From Lewinella sp. 4G2 (GTDB lineage: Bacteria; Bacteroidota; Bacteroidia; Chitinophagales; Saprospiraceae): DNA of 64,000 bases. The stretch covers positions 2,914,001-2,978,000 of the forward strand of contig NZ_LVWJ02000014.1 in the NCBI RefSeq assembly GCF_001625015.1, given 5' to 3'. The position numbers were made by a program, and so were the translations under genes. The notes below the pieces were generated by a model, which searched no databases, was not told the origin of the DNA, and was given only the letters and a program-made list of their open reading frames with translations. Positions within the stretch are counted from its first letter, which is position 1. Each line of letters begins with the position of its first letter. Shown in pieces: positions 8,818 through 16,460 of this stretch.

Positions 8818-10242
8818 TTGAGTTTTAATACGCTCGAATTTGCGGTGTTCTTTGCGGTGTTCTTCGTCCTCTACTGGTTCGTGACGAATAAGCACCTGCG
8901 CGTCCAGAACGCCCTGATCGTCGTGGCGAGTTACATCTTTTACGGATGGTGGGATGAACGTTTTCTCGCCCTCATCGCCATCAGCAGCGCGGCGGATTAC
9001 GCCATCGGCCTACAAATGGGGAAGTCGGAAAATGACCAGGTGCGGCTCCGCTACTTGTGGCTAAGTCTCGCGATTAACCTGGGAATTCTGGGCTTTTTCA
9101 AGTACTTCAACTTCTTCCTGGATAACCTCAACGGGGTCAGTTCGCTACTGGGCATGCGCCTGGACTGGCCGATGTTAAACATCATCCTGCCCGTCGGGAT
9201 CAGCTTCTACACGTTGCAGACCCTTTCCTATACATTCGACGTTTACAAGCGCAAGATTGAACCTACGCGGGATGCCATTGCCTTCTTTGCCTACGTCAGC
9301 TTCTTCCCCCAACTCGTAGCGGGGCCGATCGAGCGGGCGACGCAGCTTTTACCCCAGTTCCACCGTACCCGGAAGTTCGATTACGCCGGCGCGGCTGATG
9401 GTGCTCGCCAAGTGGTCTGGGGACTGTTCATGAAGATGGTCATCGCCGATAATATCGGCCCCTACGTGGATGCCAATTACTTTAATCCGACGGACTTCAA
9501 CCAGCAGACTATTTGGATCATGGCCTACCTCGGTGTCGTGCAGATGTACTGCGATTTTGCTGGCTACTCCAATATCGCCATCGGTCTGGCCCGCATTCTG
9601 GGCTTTGACCTGATGAAGAATTTTGATTACCCCCTCTTCGCCCGCAACATCTCCGAGTTCTGGCAGAAGTGGCACATCTCCCTCATCACCTGGCTGCGGG
9701 ACTACGTCATCGTCTGGCTGAAGGGGATGTCCAAGTGGAAAGTCGCGCGCAACATCTTCGTGATCTTTTTCGTCGCGGGGCTCTGGCACGGTGCGGATTG
9801 GCGGTACATCATCTGGGGCGTGGGCAACGCCCTCTGGTTCATTCCCTTACTCATCGGGAAGCGGAAGAAATACCGCAAGCCGGTGGCTCACGGAAGAATT
9901 CTGCCCACCTTTTCCGAGCTACTCGCGATGTTCTGGGTCGTTACCCAGTTCACATTGGTGGGAATGATGTTCCGGGGCTTTTCCCTCTCCAGCAGTATGG
10001 GCGTTTACAAGCAGGCCGTCAATTTCTCGGCGATGGGGGTACCGGTGATCCCCGATTGGCGTTTTGTCTTCGTCATCGTTCTATTCGGCGTCGAATGGTG
10101 GCAACGTGAGCAGGACCACGGCATGGACTTCACCAAGCGCAATCTGCCCGGTTGGGCGCGGTGGGCATTCTACTTCGTCGTCATCTTCCTGACGCTCTTC
10201 TACGGCGGGCAGGCCAACGATTTTATCTACTTCCAATTCTAA
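8818..10242 (+). CDS. MBOAT family O-acyltransferase (AlgI-like)
   Basis: A 474-residue polytopic membrane protein of the membrane-bound O-acyltransferase family, related to AlgI/DltB. It begins from TTG 8818 as (M)SFNTLEFAVFFAVFFVLYW, which is the standard AlgI N-terminus and supports that rare start. FKYFNFFLDN, the SFYTLQTLSYTFDVYK stretch, SFFPQLVAGPIERA and the GLWHGADW motif with the conserved catalytic His are all present. It would pass acyl (probably acetyl) groups across the inner membrane for O-acylation of a polysaccharide. The next gene, four bases downstream, encodes a single-span periplasmic partner of the kind that normally performs the final transfer. In this locus the acceptor is probably the sulfated glycan. 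Confidence 0.93.
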   Translation: MSFNTLEFAVFFAVFFVLYWFVTNKHLRVQNALIVVASYIFYGWWDERFLALIAISSAADYAIGLQMGKSENDQVRLRYLWLSLAINLGILGFFKYFNFFLDNLNGVSSLLGMRLDWPMLNIILPVGISFYTLQTLSYTFDVYKRKIEPTRDAIAFFAYVSFFPQLVAGPIERATQLLPQFHRTRKFDYAGAADGARQVVWGLFMKMVIADNIGPYVDANYFNPTDFNQQTIWIMAYLGVVQMYCDFAGYSNIAIGLARILGFDLMKNFDYPLFARNISEFWQKWHISLITWLRDYVIVWLKGMSKWKVARNIFVIFFVAGLWHGADWRYIIWGVGNALWFIPLLIGKRKKYRKPVAHGRILPTFSELLAMFWVVTQFTLVGMMFRGFSLSSSMGVYKQAVNFSAMGVPVIPDWRFVFVIVLFGVEWWQREQDHGMDFTKRNLPGWARWAFYFVVIFLTLFYGGQANDFIYFQF

Positions 10243-10246
10243 GCGC

Positions 10247-11170
10247 ATGCGTACCTGGCTCTGGAAAATGATCGTCACCATTGGTGTCATCCTCGCCGTT
10301 CTCTACGGTGTAGAGCGCTACGCCATCGCCCACGATAATAGCGGCTTCGGAAAACGCGTCGCTTGGTTTGGCGCTAACGCAGGTGCGGTGAAAGGACTGG
10401 TATTCGGACCGTCCCTCCTTGTACAGGCCATCGATCCAACTGGATTGGATGCCCCAACGGCCAGCCTGGCCCTCAGCGCAAGCGCTCCGGACGTTGATAC
10501 CAAGCTACTGACCAAGGCCCTCAAACGCAGCAACCCCGACTTTATCCTTTTCGACCTGACCGTCGGTACGCTGGACCGGCGAAAACCCGTTAAATACTAC
10601 GAGCAACGGAAACTCTACCAGTACATGGGCATCCCCTTCGAAGGAATGCAACTCAAAGATCGGTTCTTCACCAGCTACCCACTCTACCGCTATTTCTACC
10701 CTGACCCTCCGGAAAAGAACTACAACGAACGGGGATTCCCCACTTCCGTGAAAGAAAGCGAAGACTACTTCCGCCTCCTGGATTACGACCCAGAAAAGAT
10801 CGCCGCGGAAAAGCGTTTGATGCGTAAAATGCGCAAGCAAGGCCTCTACAGTGACGCCGATAATGCCCTCAACCAACGCGACCTGAAAATGGTGATTGAA
10901 CAGTGCCGGGAACGGGACATCAAATTCATCTTCCTGGCCCCTCCAAAGTATCGTCTCTTCAACGAAAATGTAGAGCCCCTACACCCGGGCCGCCGCCAGG
11001 CTTTTCTAGATGAAGTCGTCGATAACGAAACCGTTTTCTTCTGGGACTACGCCACCTTCGGCCAGGATGAGCCGGAGTACTTCCACAACATCAACCATAC
11101 CAGCCCGCTGGGTGGCCAGGCCTTTACGGCGGAGTTGAATGAGCGCTTGAATGCGTTTTTGGCGGAGTAG
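10247..11170 (+). CDS. DltD/AlgX-like partner of the O-acyltransferase
   Basis: A 307-residue protein with one N-terminal membrane segment (about 5-22) followed by a periplasmic domain. It lies four bases after the MBOAT gene, the position usually taken by an SGNH-hydrolase-like acetyl transferase or DltD homologue. The C-terminal FHNINHTSPLGGQAFTAELN resembles the end of DltD/AlgJ-type proteins, where a conserved Asp/His precedes the last helix. A canonical GDS nucleophile motif is not obvious; FGPSLLVQ near residue 58 occupies the expected place. I infer that it completes O-acylation of the exported polysaccharide. Confidence in the exact family is moderate. Confidence 0.65.
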   Translation: MRTWLWKMIVTIGVILAVLYGVERYAIAHDNSGFGKRVAWFGANAGAVKGLVFGPSLLVQAIDPTGLDAPTASLALSASAPDVDTKLLTKALKRSNPDFILFDLTVGTLDRRKPVKYYEQRKLYQYMGIPFEGMQLKDRFFTSYPLYRYFYPDPPEKNYNERGFPTSVKESEDYFRLLDYDPEKIAAEKRLMRKMRKQGLYSDADNALNQRDLKMVIEQCRERDIKFIFLAPPKYRLFNENVEPLHPGRRQAFLDEVVDNETVFFWDYATFGQDEPEYFHNINHTSPLGGQAFTAELNERLNAFLAE

Positions 11171-11181
11171 TGGCTCCGGAG

Positions 11182-11200
11182 ACCCGACCTCCGGTCGGGT
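11182..11200. repeat. GACCTnnAGGTC-type hairpin repeat
   Basis: ACCCGACC and GGTCGGGT are an 8-bp perfect inverted repeat around a TCC loop, 12 bases after the stop at 11170. It belongs to the same family as the copies at 11301 and 38568-38799 and may act as a transcript end. Confidence 0.6.
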
Positions 11201-11207
11201 TGCTTTG

Positions 11208-11241
11208 TGGGACTTTAGATTTTAGATTTTCGATTTTAGAC
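11208..11241. repeat. TAGATTTT short tandem repeat
   Basis: GTGGGACTT is followed by three imperfect copies of TAGATTTT ending in AGAC. A closely related block occurs at 38239-38273 after another gene end, so it is an interspersed intergenic element rather than chance. Confidence 0.5.
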
Positions 11242-11300
11242 GCAGGGTATTGTAGTTCGTGGCCCTCCCGACATCAAGTCGTGTTGTTTACATCAACTGA

Positions 11301-11319
11301 CCCCGACCAGAGGTCGGGG
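11301..11319. repeat. GACCTnnAGGTC-type hairpin repeat
   Basis: CCCCGACC and GGTCGGGG pair perfectly around AGA, followed by CTCC. It lies six bases beyond the stop of the minus-strand sulfotransferase, so it could terminate that operon. Confidence 0.6.
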
Positions 11320-11324
11320 CTCCA

Positions 11325-11951
11325 TCACCAATTCGCGGGGAAACTATACCCCCACTCAGTAAAAATCCGCCCAAAATAAGCCTTCGCCTGCCCTCGAATA
11401 GCCGGCGTATAGTAGCTCAAAAAGTCCTTCTCTTTCCCCTCCGTTCGGTTAAAGACCGGAATGTTGTGCGCCGGCCATCCGCGTTGATTACAGAGCTGGT
11501 TGTAATCTTCCGTCAGTGTCTCGTAGCGTAGGACGTGATCAACTTTTGCTAGGGTTTCTTGGTGACGCGGCACCTGGTACTCACCCCGGTGAAATTCAGC
11601 GAAGTAGGTTGCAAAGTCAGCGTCATTCTCTACGATGAACCGGTACTCCGCCATCGCACGTGGTGCGATTGGCCGGCCACTTTTAAAGGTGCCGCGGCTG
11701 AACCGTCCGTTATGGTCCGATTTCTTTTTGAAATAAGCGCTCACCACGGAATCCATGGGGTTGCGGACGGTAGCGAAGGTGAAATAGTTACGCACGGAGC
11801 GATTGGCAGCTTTCATGAATTCCGCGTAGCTCAAGTGCATCGGTTTGATCTCCTCCCCATCAAGGTGTTCGATCATTGCTTTGGAGATGGCTTTGCTGGC
11901 CGTCCGAGGCACGGCGAAGAAGCAGGTCCGGTGGGCGTGGCTGACGATCAT
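11325..11951 (-). CDS. Sulfotransferase, family 2-like
   Basis: A 208-residue single-domain carbohydrate sulfotransferase. CFFAVPRTASKAISKAM (10-26) is the P-loop region, with the variant VPRTASKA in place of the common PKTAGTS. FATVRNPMDSVVSAYFKKK is the 3'-phosphate site with RNP and Ser. The start codon overlaps the end of the ABC ATP-binding gene by four bases, so it is the last gene of the permease/ATPase/sulfotransferase operon. Coupling of a sulfotransferase to the exporter suggests that sulfation occurs on the cytoplasmic side before export. It uses PAPS; the acceptor is unknown. Confidence 0.85.
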   Translation of the reverse strand: MIVSHAHRTCFFAVPRTASKAISKAMIEHLDGEEIKPMHLSYAEFMKAANRSVRNYFTFATVRNPMDSVVSAYFKKKSDHNGRFSRGTFKSGRPIAPRAMAEYRFIVENDADFATYFAEFHRGEYQVPRHQETLAKVDHVLRYETLTEDYNQLCNQRGWPAHNIPVFNRTEGKEKDFLSYYTPAIRGQAKAYFGRIFTEWGYSFPANW

Positions 11952-12784
11952 AGCTCGTAGTTGCGGATCTTCTCAATCTTGGCGGCCTGCTTCTGCGGGT
12001 CCAAATCACTGTAGCAGTTACGGATGTAGAAATCCAGCCCGGCGGGTACGTCCTCCGTCCGGTGGATGATGCGGCCCTTTTCCATTACGATCAGGCGGTC
12101 GGCTACCTTCAGCACCTTCCCGATCTGATTGGATACGAAAATGACGGCTTTGCCCGGTTGCTCCACGAAACTCCGGAGGTTATCCAGGCACTTTGCTTTG
12201 AATGCGGAATCGCCGACGGCAAGGGACTCATCAATAATGAAGACGTCCGGATCCGTTGCCATCGCAATGGAGTAGGAGAGGCGGGCCTTCATTCCGGAGG
12301 AGTAGTTGCCAAAGGGTCGGTCGATGCGGTCGCCCAATTCCGAGAAGGACTCAATGAAAGAGATCTTAGCGTCGATCTGTTCTTTGGTCATTCCGTACAT
12401 GGCGCCCTTGATGTACACGTTTTCGCGGCCGCTGAACATCGCCTGCATCCCCGCGCTGAGGGCAAATATGGCCGTGATGTCCAGATCGGGGCGTCCCCGG
12501 ACGACGCCGGTATCCGGTTCGTAGATGCCGGAGATCATCCGCATCAGTGTTGTCTTTCCGGAGCCATTTACCCCAACTACGGCCAGGATCTCTCCCGTGC
12601 GCAGTTCCAGGTCGATCTTGTGAAGGCCGAAAAATTCTCCTTTCCGCAATTGGCCACGGTCAGTCTTCAACCCAATGATCTGCCGCCCCAGGTCAGACAT
12701 CCCGTAGAGCATGCTCCGGCGCACTTCCTTGGTGAAGCGTTTGCTCAACCCTTCTACCTTCAGCAATGTCGGTTGGTCAGTCAT
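11948..12784 (-). CDS. Polysaccharide ABC exporter, ATP-binding protein (Wzt-like)
   Basis: A 278-residue ABC ATPase of the O-antigen/teichoic-acid export group. Walker A is GVNGSGKTT (71-79), the signature is YSSGMKARL (161-169) and Walker B is VFIIDE (181-186). The N-terminal insertion before Walker A (about 20-48) is typical of Wzt/TagH-like proteins. The switch position reads FVSNQ, with Asn219 where most ABC ATPases have His. There is no long C-terminal glycan-binding domain, so recognition of a capping group is less likely. It overlaps the permease gene by one base and the downstream sulfotransferase by four. Together with the permease it should export the finished glycan across the inner membrane. 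Confidence 0.92.
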   Translation of the reverse strand: MTDQPTLLKVEGLSKRFTKEVRRSMLYGMSDLGRQIIGLKTDRGQLRKGEFFGLHKIDLELRTGEILAVVGVNGSGKTTLMRMISGIYEPDTGVVRGRPDLDITAIFALSAGMQAMFSGRENVYIKGAMYGMTKEQIDAKISFIESFSELGDRIDRPFGNYSSGMKARLSYSIAMATDPDVFIIDESLAVGDSAFKAKCLDNLRSFVEQPGKAVIFVSNQIGKVLKVADRLIVMEKGRIIHRTEDVPAGLDFYIRNCYSDLDPQKQAAKIEKIRNYEL

Positions 12785-13635
12785 CAGTTGGCGATTAGTC
12801 TTTCCCGGACGCGGGGTTCCGCGAGGCGGAAGAAGCGGAGGGCGAACAGGAAGAATAACAGGGAAGCTAGCGCGCAGATGGCAAATAAGCCCGGCCGGTA
12901 AAAGGTGCCCGAGGTGAGTAGCTCCCGGGGGAAGCTGATCAAGTAAGTAAGCGGATTTATGTCAATGATGAAGGAGAGCCCCCCCACTTCCAGCTTCGGT
13001 GAATAAACGACCGGGGAAAGGAACATCAGTAATCGAATGCCCTCATCGGCCAGCTTGCTAAGGTCCATCGCCACGATCTTAAGGAGGGAGGCAATCAAGC
13101 CAATAGCTGCGGCAAGTAACAGCAGGGGGATTAGAGCAAAAGGAAATAGCAAGGCCGCCCAGGTGAACTTCACCCCGAAGAGGAGCAACACTATGATGTT
13201 GAGCCCAAAAGGAATAGCGAACCGAATCAGGTGGACGATCAGCGCGGAAACCACAAAGGTCTGCGGTGGAAAGGGCGTCATCAACAACAGCCGGCCATTC
13301 GATTCCAGAATTTTGGCGCAGGCCTTGTAGAGTTCAGAAAAGAAGCCCCAGATAGAAGTACTCAGTAGGACGTAGGCGGGGTAGGGGATGTCCATCTGCC
13401 CGGGCTCCAGCACGCCGGCGCGATTGAGTAGGATCCAGATCACCACGGAGACCAGGGGCATCAGGATGAGCCAGGTCAAGCCTAGAAAGGAACGGCGATA
13501 TTCTGTGACCAGATCGATCCGTACCAGCTGGCGCACTAAGTAGCGGTAGTCGCTTACGCCATCCCGTTTACGATCAATCCGGCCCACGGCAGCGTGAAGG
13601 ATGGCGTGGTCGGACTTGGAGGATGGGTGGGACAA
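12784..13635 (-). CDS. Polysaccharide ABC exporter, permease (Wzm-like)
   Basis: A 283-residue ABC-2 type permease with six predicted membrane segments (around 61-83, 96-118, 139-165, 176-200, 205-225 and 257-276). YRRSFLGLTWLILMPL (about 60-75) matches the conserved start of the O-antigen exporter permeases. It is immediately upstream of the ATPase. The frame begins at TTG 13635. Upstream in frame is ATTCAGCGCCAGAAT, preceded by a near-consensus -7 box at 13658-13665, so the true start could be the in-frame ATT seven bases after that box; this is unsettled. Confidence 0.9.
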   Translation of the reverse strand: MSHPSSKSDHAILHAAVGRIDRKRDGVSDYRYLVRQLVRIDLVTEYRRSFLGLTWLILMPLVSVVIWILLNRAGVLEPGQMDIPYPAYVLLSTSIWGFFSELYKACAKILESNGRLLLMTPFPPQTFVVSALIVHLIRFAIPFGLNIIVLLLFGVKFTWAALLFPFALIPLLLLAAAIGLIASLLKIVAMDLSKLADEGIRLLMFLSPVVYSPKLEVGGLSFIIDINPLTYLISFPRELLTSGTFYRPGLFAICALASLLFFLFALRFFRLAEPRVRERLIAN

Positions 13636-13693
13636 ATTCTGGCGCTGAATGGTGGGGCGAAGTTACAAGATTACCACAAGCCTGCGCGTTTCG

Positions 13694-13701
13694 TATTTTT
13701 G
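13694..13701 (+). promoter_or_regulatory. TAnnTTTG -7 promoter box
   Basis: TATTTTTG matches the consensus and lies upstream of the lipoprotein gene at 13787, leaving an 85-base leader. Confidence 0.35.
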
Positions 13702-13786
13702 CGGCCCCGAAGGAAAGCTGGCCGCTAGGTTGAGCCCTCTGGGTACTTAACTAAAATACCGCTCCCGAAGCGTTTAAGACCATACC

Positions 13787-14269
13787 ATGAAAAGCATCTA
13801 CTTCTTCTTCGCCATTGCTTTGCTGGCTTCCACCGTCTCTTGCGACCGCACCGCCGCCGTCCAGGAAGCCAAAGAGGATAACGCAGAACTGGTCCCTACC
13901 ACCACCGCCGGAGAAACACCAACGACCGCACAGGATGGCGTCAAAACCGACGATGAGAACACCCTCGAGCTGAAGAAAGTGGAAGTGTCCACCAGCCCAC
14001 TGAAAGACCTGTCTGAAGCCGAACGTAACACCAAACTCATTGAAGCCACCGACGACGGGGTAGCCTCACAGGCCATCGCTTTCATGGAATCCCGCGTCAC
14101 CCTCACGGCTACCCAAAAGGAGCAAATCGTTGCTTTCGCGGATGAGCTCAACCTCTCCGATAAAAACGCCGGTAGCCGCCGCGCCGCACTGAAGACGATG
14201 CGCAAGAAGATCAAAAATGAGATCCTTACGCCGGACCAACTCCGCCAGTTCAAGGCCAGCCGCCGGTAG
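13787..14269 (+). CDS. Putative lipoprotein with an LTxxQ-like helical region
   Basis: A 160-residue protein with a signal peptide and lipobox (LLASTVSC, Cys19), followed by a low-complexity acidic, Thr-rich linker to about residue 65. The C-terminal half (LTATQKEQIVAFADELN and LTPDQLRQFK) carries two LTxxQ-type motifs like those of the Spy/CpxP family of periplasmic chaperones. It is a single gene on the plus strand between two minus-strand glycan operons. A role in envelope stress is possible but inferred from weak motif similarity. Confidence 0.7.
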   Translation: MKSIYFFFAIALLASTVSCDRTAAVQEAKEDNAELVPTTTAGETPTTAQDGVKTDDENTLELKKVEVSTSPLKDLSEAERNTKLIEATDDGVASQAIAFMESRVTLTATQKEQIVAFADELNLSDKNAGSRRAALKTMRKKIKNEILTPDQLRQFKASRR

Positions 14270-14281
14270 CATCGCGCTGCC

Positions 14282-15373
14282 TCAGGCAGTGATCTCCGCG
14301 TAAAATTCCAAGTACTGGTCAATCGACTCCCGCAATGGGAAGCGTTTTAGTGGGGTCTCATCCCATTCGCTCCGGTACGCTCTAGTCAAACATTGTACCA
14401 GTGCCGGTACGCTCATCTCCTGCATTGTCAGGTGCGGACCGCTTACGGTTTCCACCAGTGCTCCTCGCCCGGAAGAAATGATGGGAATCCCCGCCGCTGC
14501 CGTCTCTGCGGCGACGAAGCAAAAGCCTTCGCTGTAAGAGGTGATCAGGACGCAGGAGGAAGTGTTGACCGCCGACCGTAATTCGGCCTCCGGTAATTCG
14601 TGGAGCAACTCCACGTATTCACCAATACCCTCGTGGTCAATCATCGCGAGGATGTTACGGTACATCCCTGCCGGTCCTTTCGGGATGATCAGTCGCAACT
14701 TCGATTTAGGATACGTTTTGCGGAACTCAGCGGCGGCGGGAATGATCAGGTCCAGTCCTTTACTGACGCCCAGCCTTCCGAAATAGGTGTAGGTGAATAG
14801 GTCCGGAGCTTGAAGCTCACTCCCTTCGTACCGCGTGTAGTCCAGGCCGTTGTAGATCCGTCTTACGCGGTCACTTGCCACTCCACCCCGCACCAGCGCC
14901 AGCGCCGTAAAATTGGAAACGGCTACGTAGTTATCGAAGGGTAGGGCGAGGATAAAGCGCTCGTAAGCGCGGTAGACCCAGGCCGCAGTGGAAGACAGAA
15001 AGGGTAACTTGTTCCAGAGCGCGCCCCAGTACTCGTGAAAGGTGATGACGGTCTTCGTGCCCCGAAATTTGGCGCCCACCCAGGCGGGGAAAGCAGCGTT
15101 GTAGGTGGTGGTGTGCACGAGGTCCGCCCAACCGGCCCATTTGATTACGGCGGGCAGCGCCAGTGCGGAAAAAAGGAATCGGTTGCGGCAGTTGATGCGC
15201 TCGACGATAACTCCGTTCAGTGCTTCTTCAGCGGGGAGATCCGGCCGGTAGCGGGTGGTGATAACGCGGATTTCGTGGCCATTTTGAGCAAGTGATTCGC
15301 AGAGCGTAGTGAAGAGCGTTTCGGCGCCGCCAATGTAGGGATGGTAGTGCTCGAGGACAAAGAGGAGCTTCAT
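14282..15373 (-). CDS. Family 4 glycosyltransferase
   Basis: A 363-residue GT4 enzyme. The N-terminus MKLLFVLEHYHPYIGGAE is the classical GT4 opening with the GGAE loop. FTYFGRLGVSKGLDLII is the start of the C-terminal Rossmann domain, and YSEGFCFVAAETAAAG carries the E-x7-E pair. It is the last gene of a four-gene minus-strand operon and overlaps the DUF2304 gene by four bases. It presumably adds one sugar of the surface glycan or of a lipid-linked precursor. Its stop lies in a CTGCCTCAGGCAG palindrome shared with the 3' flank of the convergent lipoprotein gene. Confidence 0.92.
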   Translation of the reverse strand: MKLLFVLEHYHPYIGGAETLFTTLCESLAQNGHEIRVITTRYRPDLPAEEALNGVIVERINCRNRFLFSALALPAVIKWAGWADLVHTTTYNAAFPAWVGAKFRGTKTVITFHEYWGALWNKLPFLSSTAAWVYRAYERFILALPFDNYVAVSNFTALALVRGGVASDRVRRIYNGLDYTRYEGSELQAPDLFTYTYFGRLGVSKGLDLIIPAAAEFRKTYPKSKLRLIIPKGPAGMYRNILAMIDHEGIGEYVELLHELPEAELRSAVNTSSCVLITSYSEGFCFVAAETAAAGIPIISSGRGALVETVSGPHLTMQEMSVPALVQCLTRAYRSEWDETPLKRFPLRESIDQYLEFYAEITA

Positions 15374-15717
15374 TCTCCCTCCTTTTCCGCTTCCAGCAGG
15401 GCAATCTTGCGGGCTAATTCCGTGACCTGCCGGCGGTTGAGCCGCATCTCATTGTAAAGCCGGAAAATGAGGTAAAGCAGGACGCCAATGCTCAAAAAGA
15501 TGATGGCGTTAACGTTATCCTTAATGCCAAAGAGCCGGCCGACGAACTTACTGATCCGGTCGGGCCAGATGGCGATGGCCGCTACGCCCAACCAAAAGCC
15601 GATGGTGAGGATCATCTCCCCCAAACTCACCCGCCCCTTTCCGTAACGGACGACGATCACGGCCATGAACAGCAGCGTGAGCAGCGGGACGATGATTTGA
15701 AAGACACGTAATTCCAT
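15370..15717 (-). CDS. DUF2304 membrane protein
   Basis: A 115-residue protein with an early membrane segment (5-23), a WPDRISKFVGRLFGI segment typical of DUF2304, a second pair of hydrophobic stretches, and a C-terminal coiled-coil (EMRLNRRQVTELARKIALLE). I start it at ATG 15717; a longer frame exists upstream but overlaps the GT2 gene. DUF2304 proteins usually lie next to polyprenyl-phosphate GT2 enzymes and are thought to help them, which is the arrangement here. The biochemical role is unknown. Confidence 0.82.
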   Translation of the reverse strand: MELRVFQIIVPLLTLLFMAVIVVRYGKGRVSLGEMILTIGFWLGVAAIAIWPDRISKFVGRLFGIKDNVNAIIFLSIGVLLYLIFRLYNEMRLNRRQVTELARKIALLEAEKEGE

Positions 15718-15770
15718 ACGGCGAGAACGGTGGTTGCGGTCGCTAAGGTACGGCGCACGCGGAACTGCGA

Positions 15771-16460
15771 TCAGGCCCGGAAAAAGAGGTTCCACAGAAA
15801 GTGGATGGCCGTCGTAAAGCCCATCGGCAGGTCCTGCCCCTTGCTCTGCGAGTAATCCGTGTACAGGACCGAGATCGGAGTTTCCCGCAAATCCAGCCCA
15901 CTCGCTTCTGCCTGGTGGATCATCTCGCTGCAAAACCCGAAGCCGTCAATACGCAATTCCAGTTGCCGAATCGCACGGTGGTTCAGTAGTCGTAGACCAG
16001 ACTGGGTATCCGTGTAGTTTTGCTTGCAGAACAGATTAGTCATCTGGTTTCCGATGGCATTAAAAATGCGGCGCGAACGCGGGATGCCGGGCGATGGATC
16101 CAGGAAGCGGCTACCAATGACCAGGTCGCAATCCGTTTCGGACATCTTCTCGCAAAGACGAGCCACGTCGCTGATGACGTGTTGCCCGTCGGCGTCCATG
16201 AAAAGGATGTACTTCCAGCCGCGTAACCTGGCCAATTCGATCGCCGTCTGCACGGCCGCCCCCGCCCCCCGGTTGATGGGGTGGCTGATGGTGTAGGCCC
16301 CGGCCATGCGGGCTACTTCCGCGGTGCCGTCACTACTCCCATCGTCGACGACGGCCACGTTGGGGTACCCGGCGTCCAGCAGGTTACGGATCACTTCACC
16401 CAAAACGCTGGCTTCGTTGTAGGCTGGCAAACAGACGTATAGGTCGCTCGGGTGAATCAT
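15771..16460 (-). CDS. Family 2 glycosyltransferase, dolichyl/polyprenyl-phosphate mannosyltransferase-like
   Basis: A 229-residue GT-A enzyme. YVCLPAYNEASVLGEVI, AVVDDGSSDGTAE and LFMDADGQH (the DxD motif) are the DPM1/GtrB-like signatures. It lacks the two C-terminal membrane helices of GtrB. It overlaps the upstream GT-C-like membrane protein by four bases (ATGA) and is followed by DUF2304. The likely role is to make a polyprenyl-phosphate-linked sugar, which the adjacent large membrane protein could use as donor on the periplasmic side; the pairing is inferred from gene order. Confidence 0.9.
   Translation of the reverse strand: MIHPSDLYVCLPAYNEASVLGEVIRNLLDAGYPNVAVVDDGSSDGTAEVARMAGAYTISHPINRGAGAAVQTAIELARLRGWKYILFMDADGQHVISDVARLCEKMSETDCDLVIGSRFLDPSPGIPRSRRIFNAIGNQMTNLFCKQNYTDTQSGLRLLNHRAIRQLELRIDGFGFCSEMIHQAEASGLDLRETPISVLYTDYSQSKGQDLPMGFTTAIHFLWNLFFRA

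Noticed and set aside
11170-11379. A 69-codon open frame in the 11.2 kb intergenic region
   Set aside because: It reads through two hairpin repeats and a TAGATTTT block, and overlaps the end of the sulfotransferase gene on the other strand.
12062-12901. A 279-codon frame antisense to the ABC ATPase gene
   Set aside because: The ATPase frame has Walker A, signature and Walker B in order; the antisense frame has none and crosses into the permease gene.
14277-14289. CTGCCTCAGGCAG palindrome over the ends of two convergent genes
   Set aside because: It resembles part of the 18-bp repeat and could be a short hairpin, but it has no T run and is a single occurrence, so no function is claimed.
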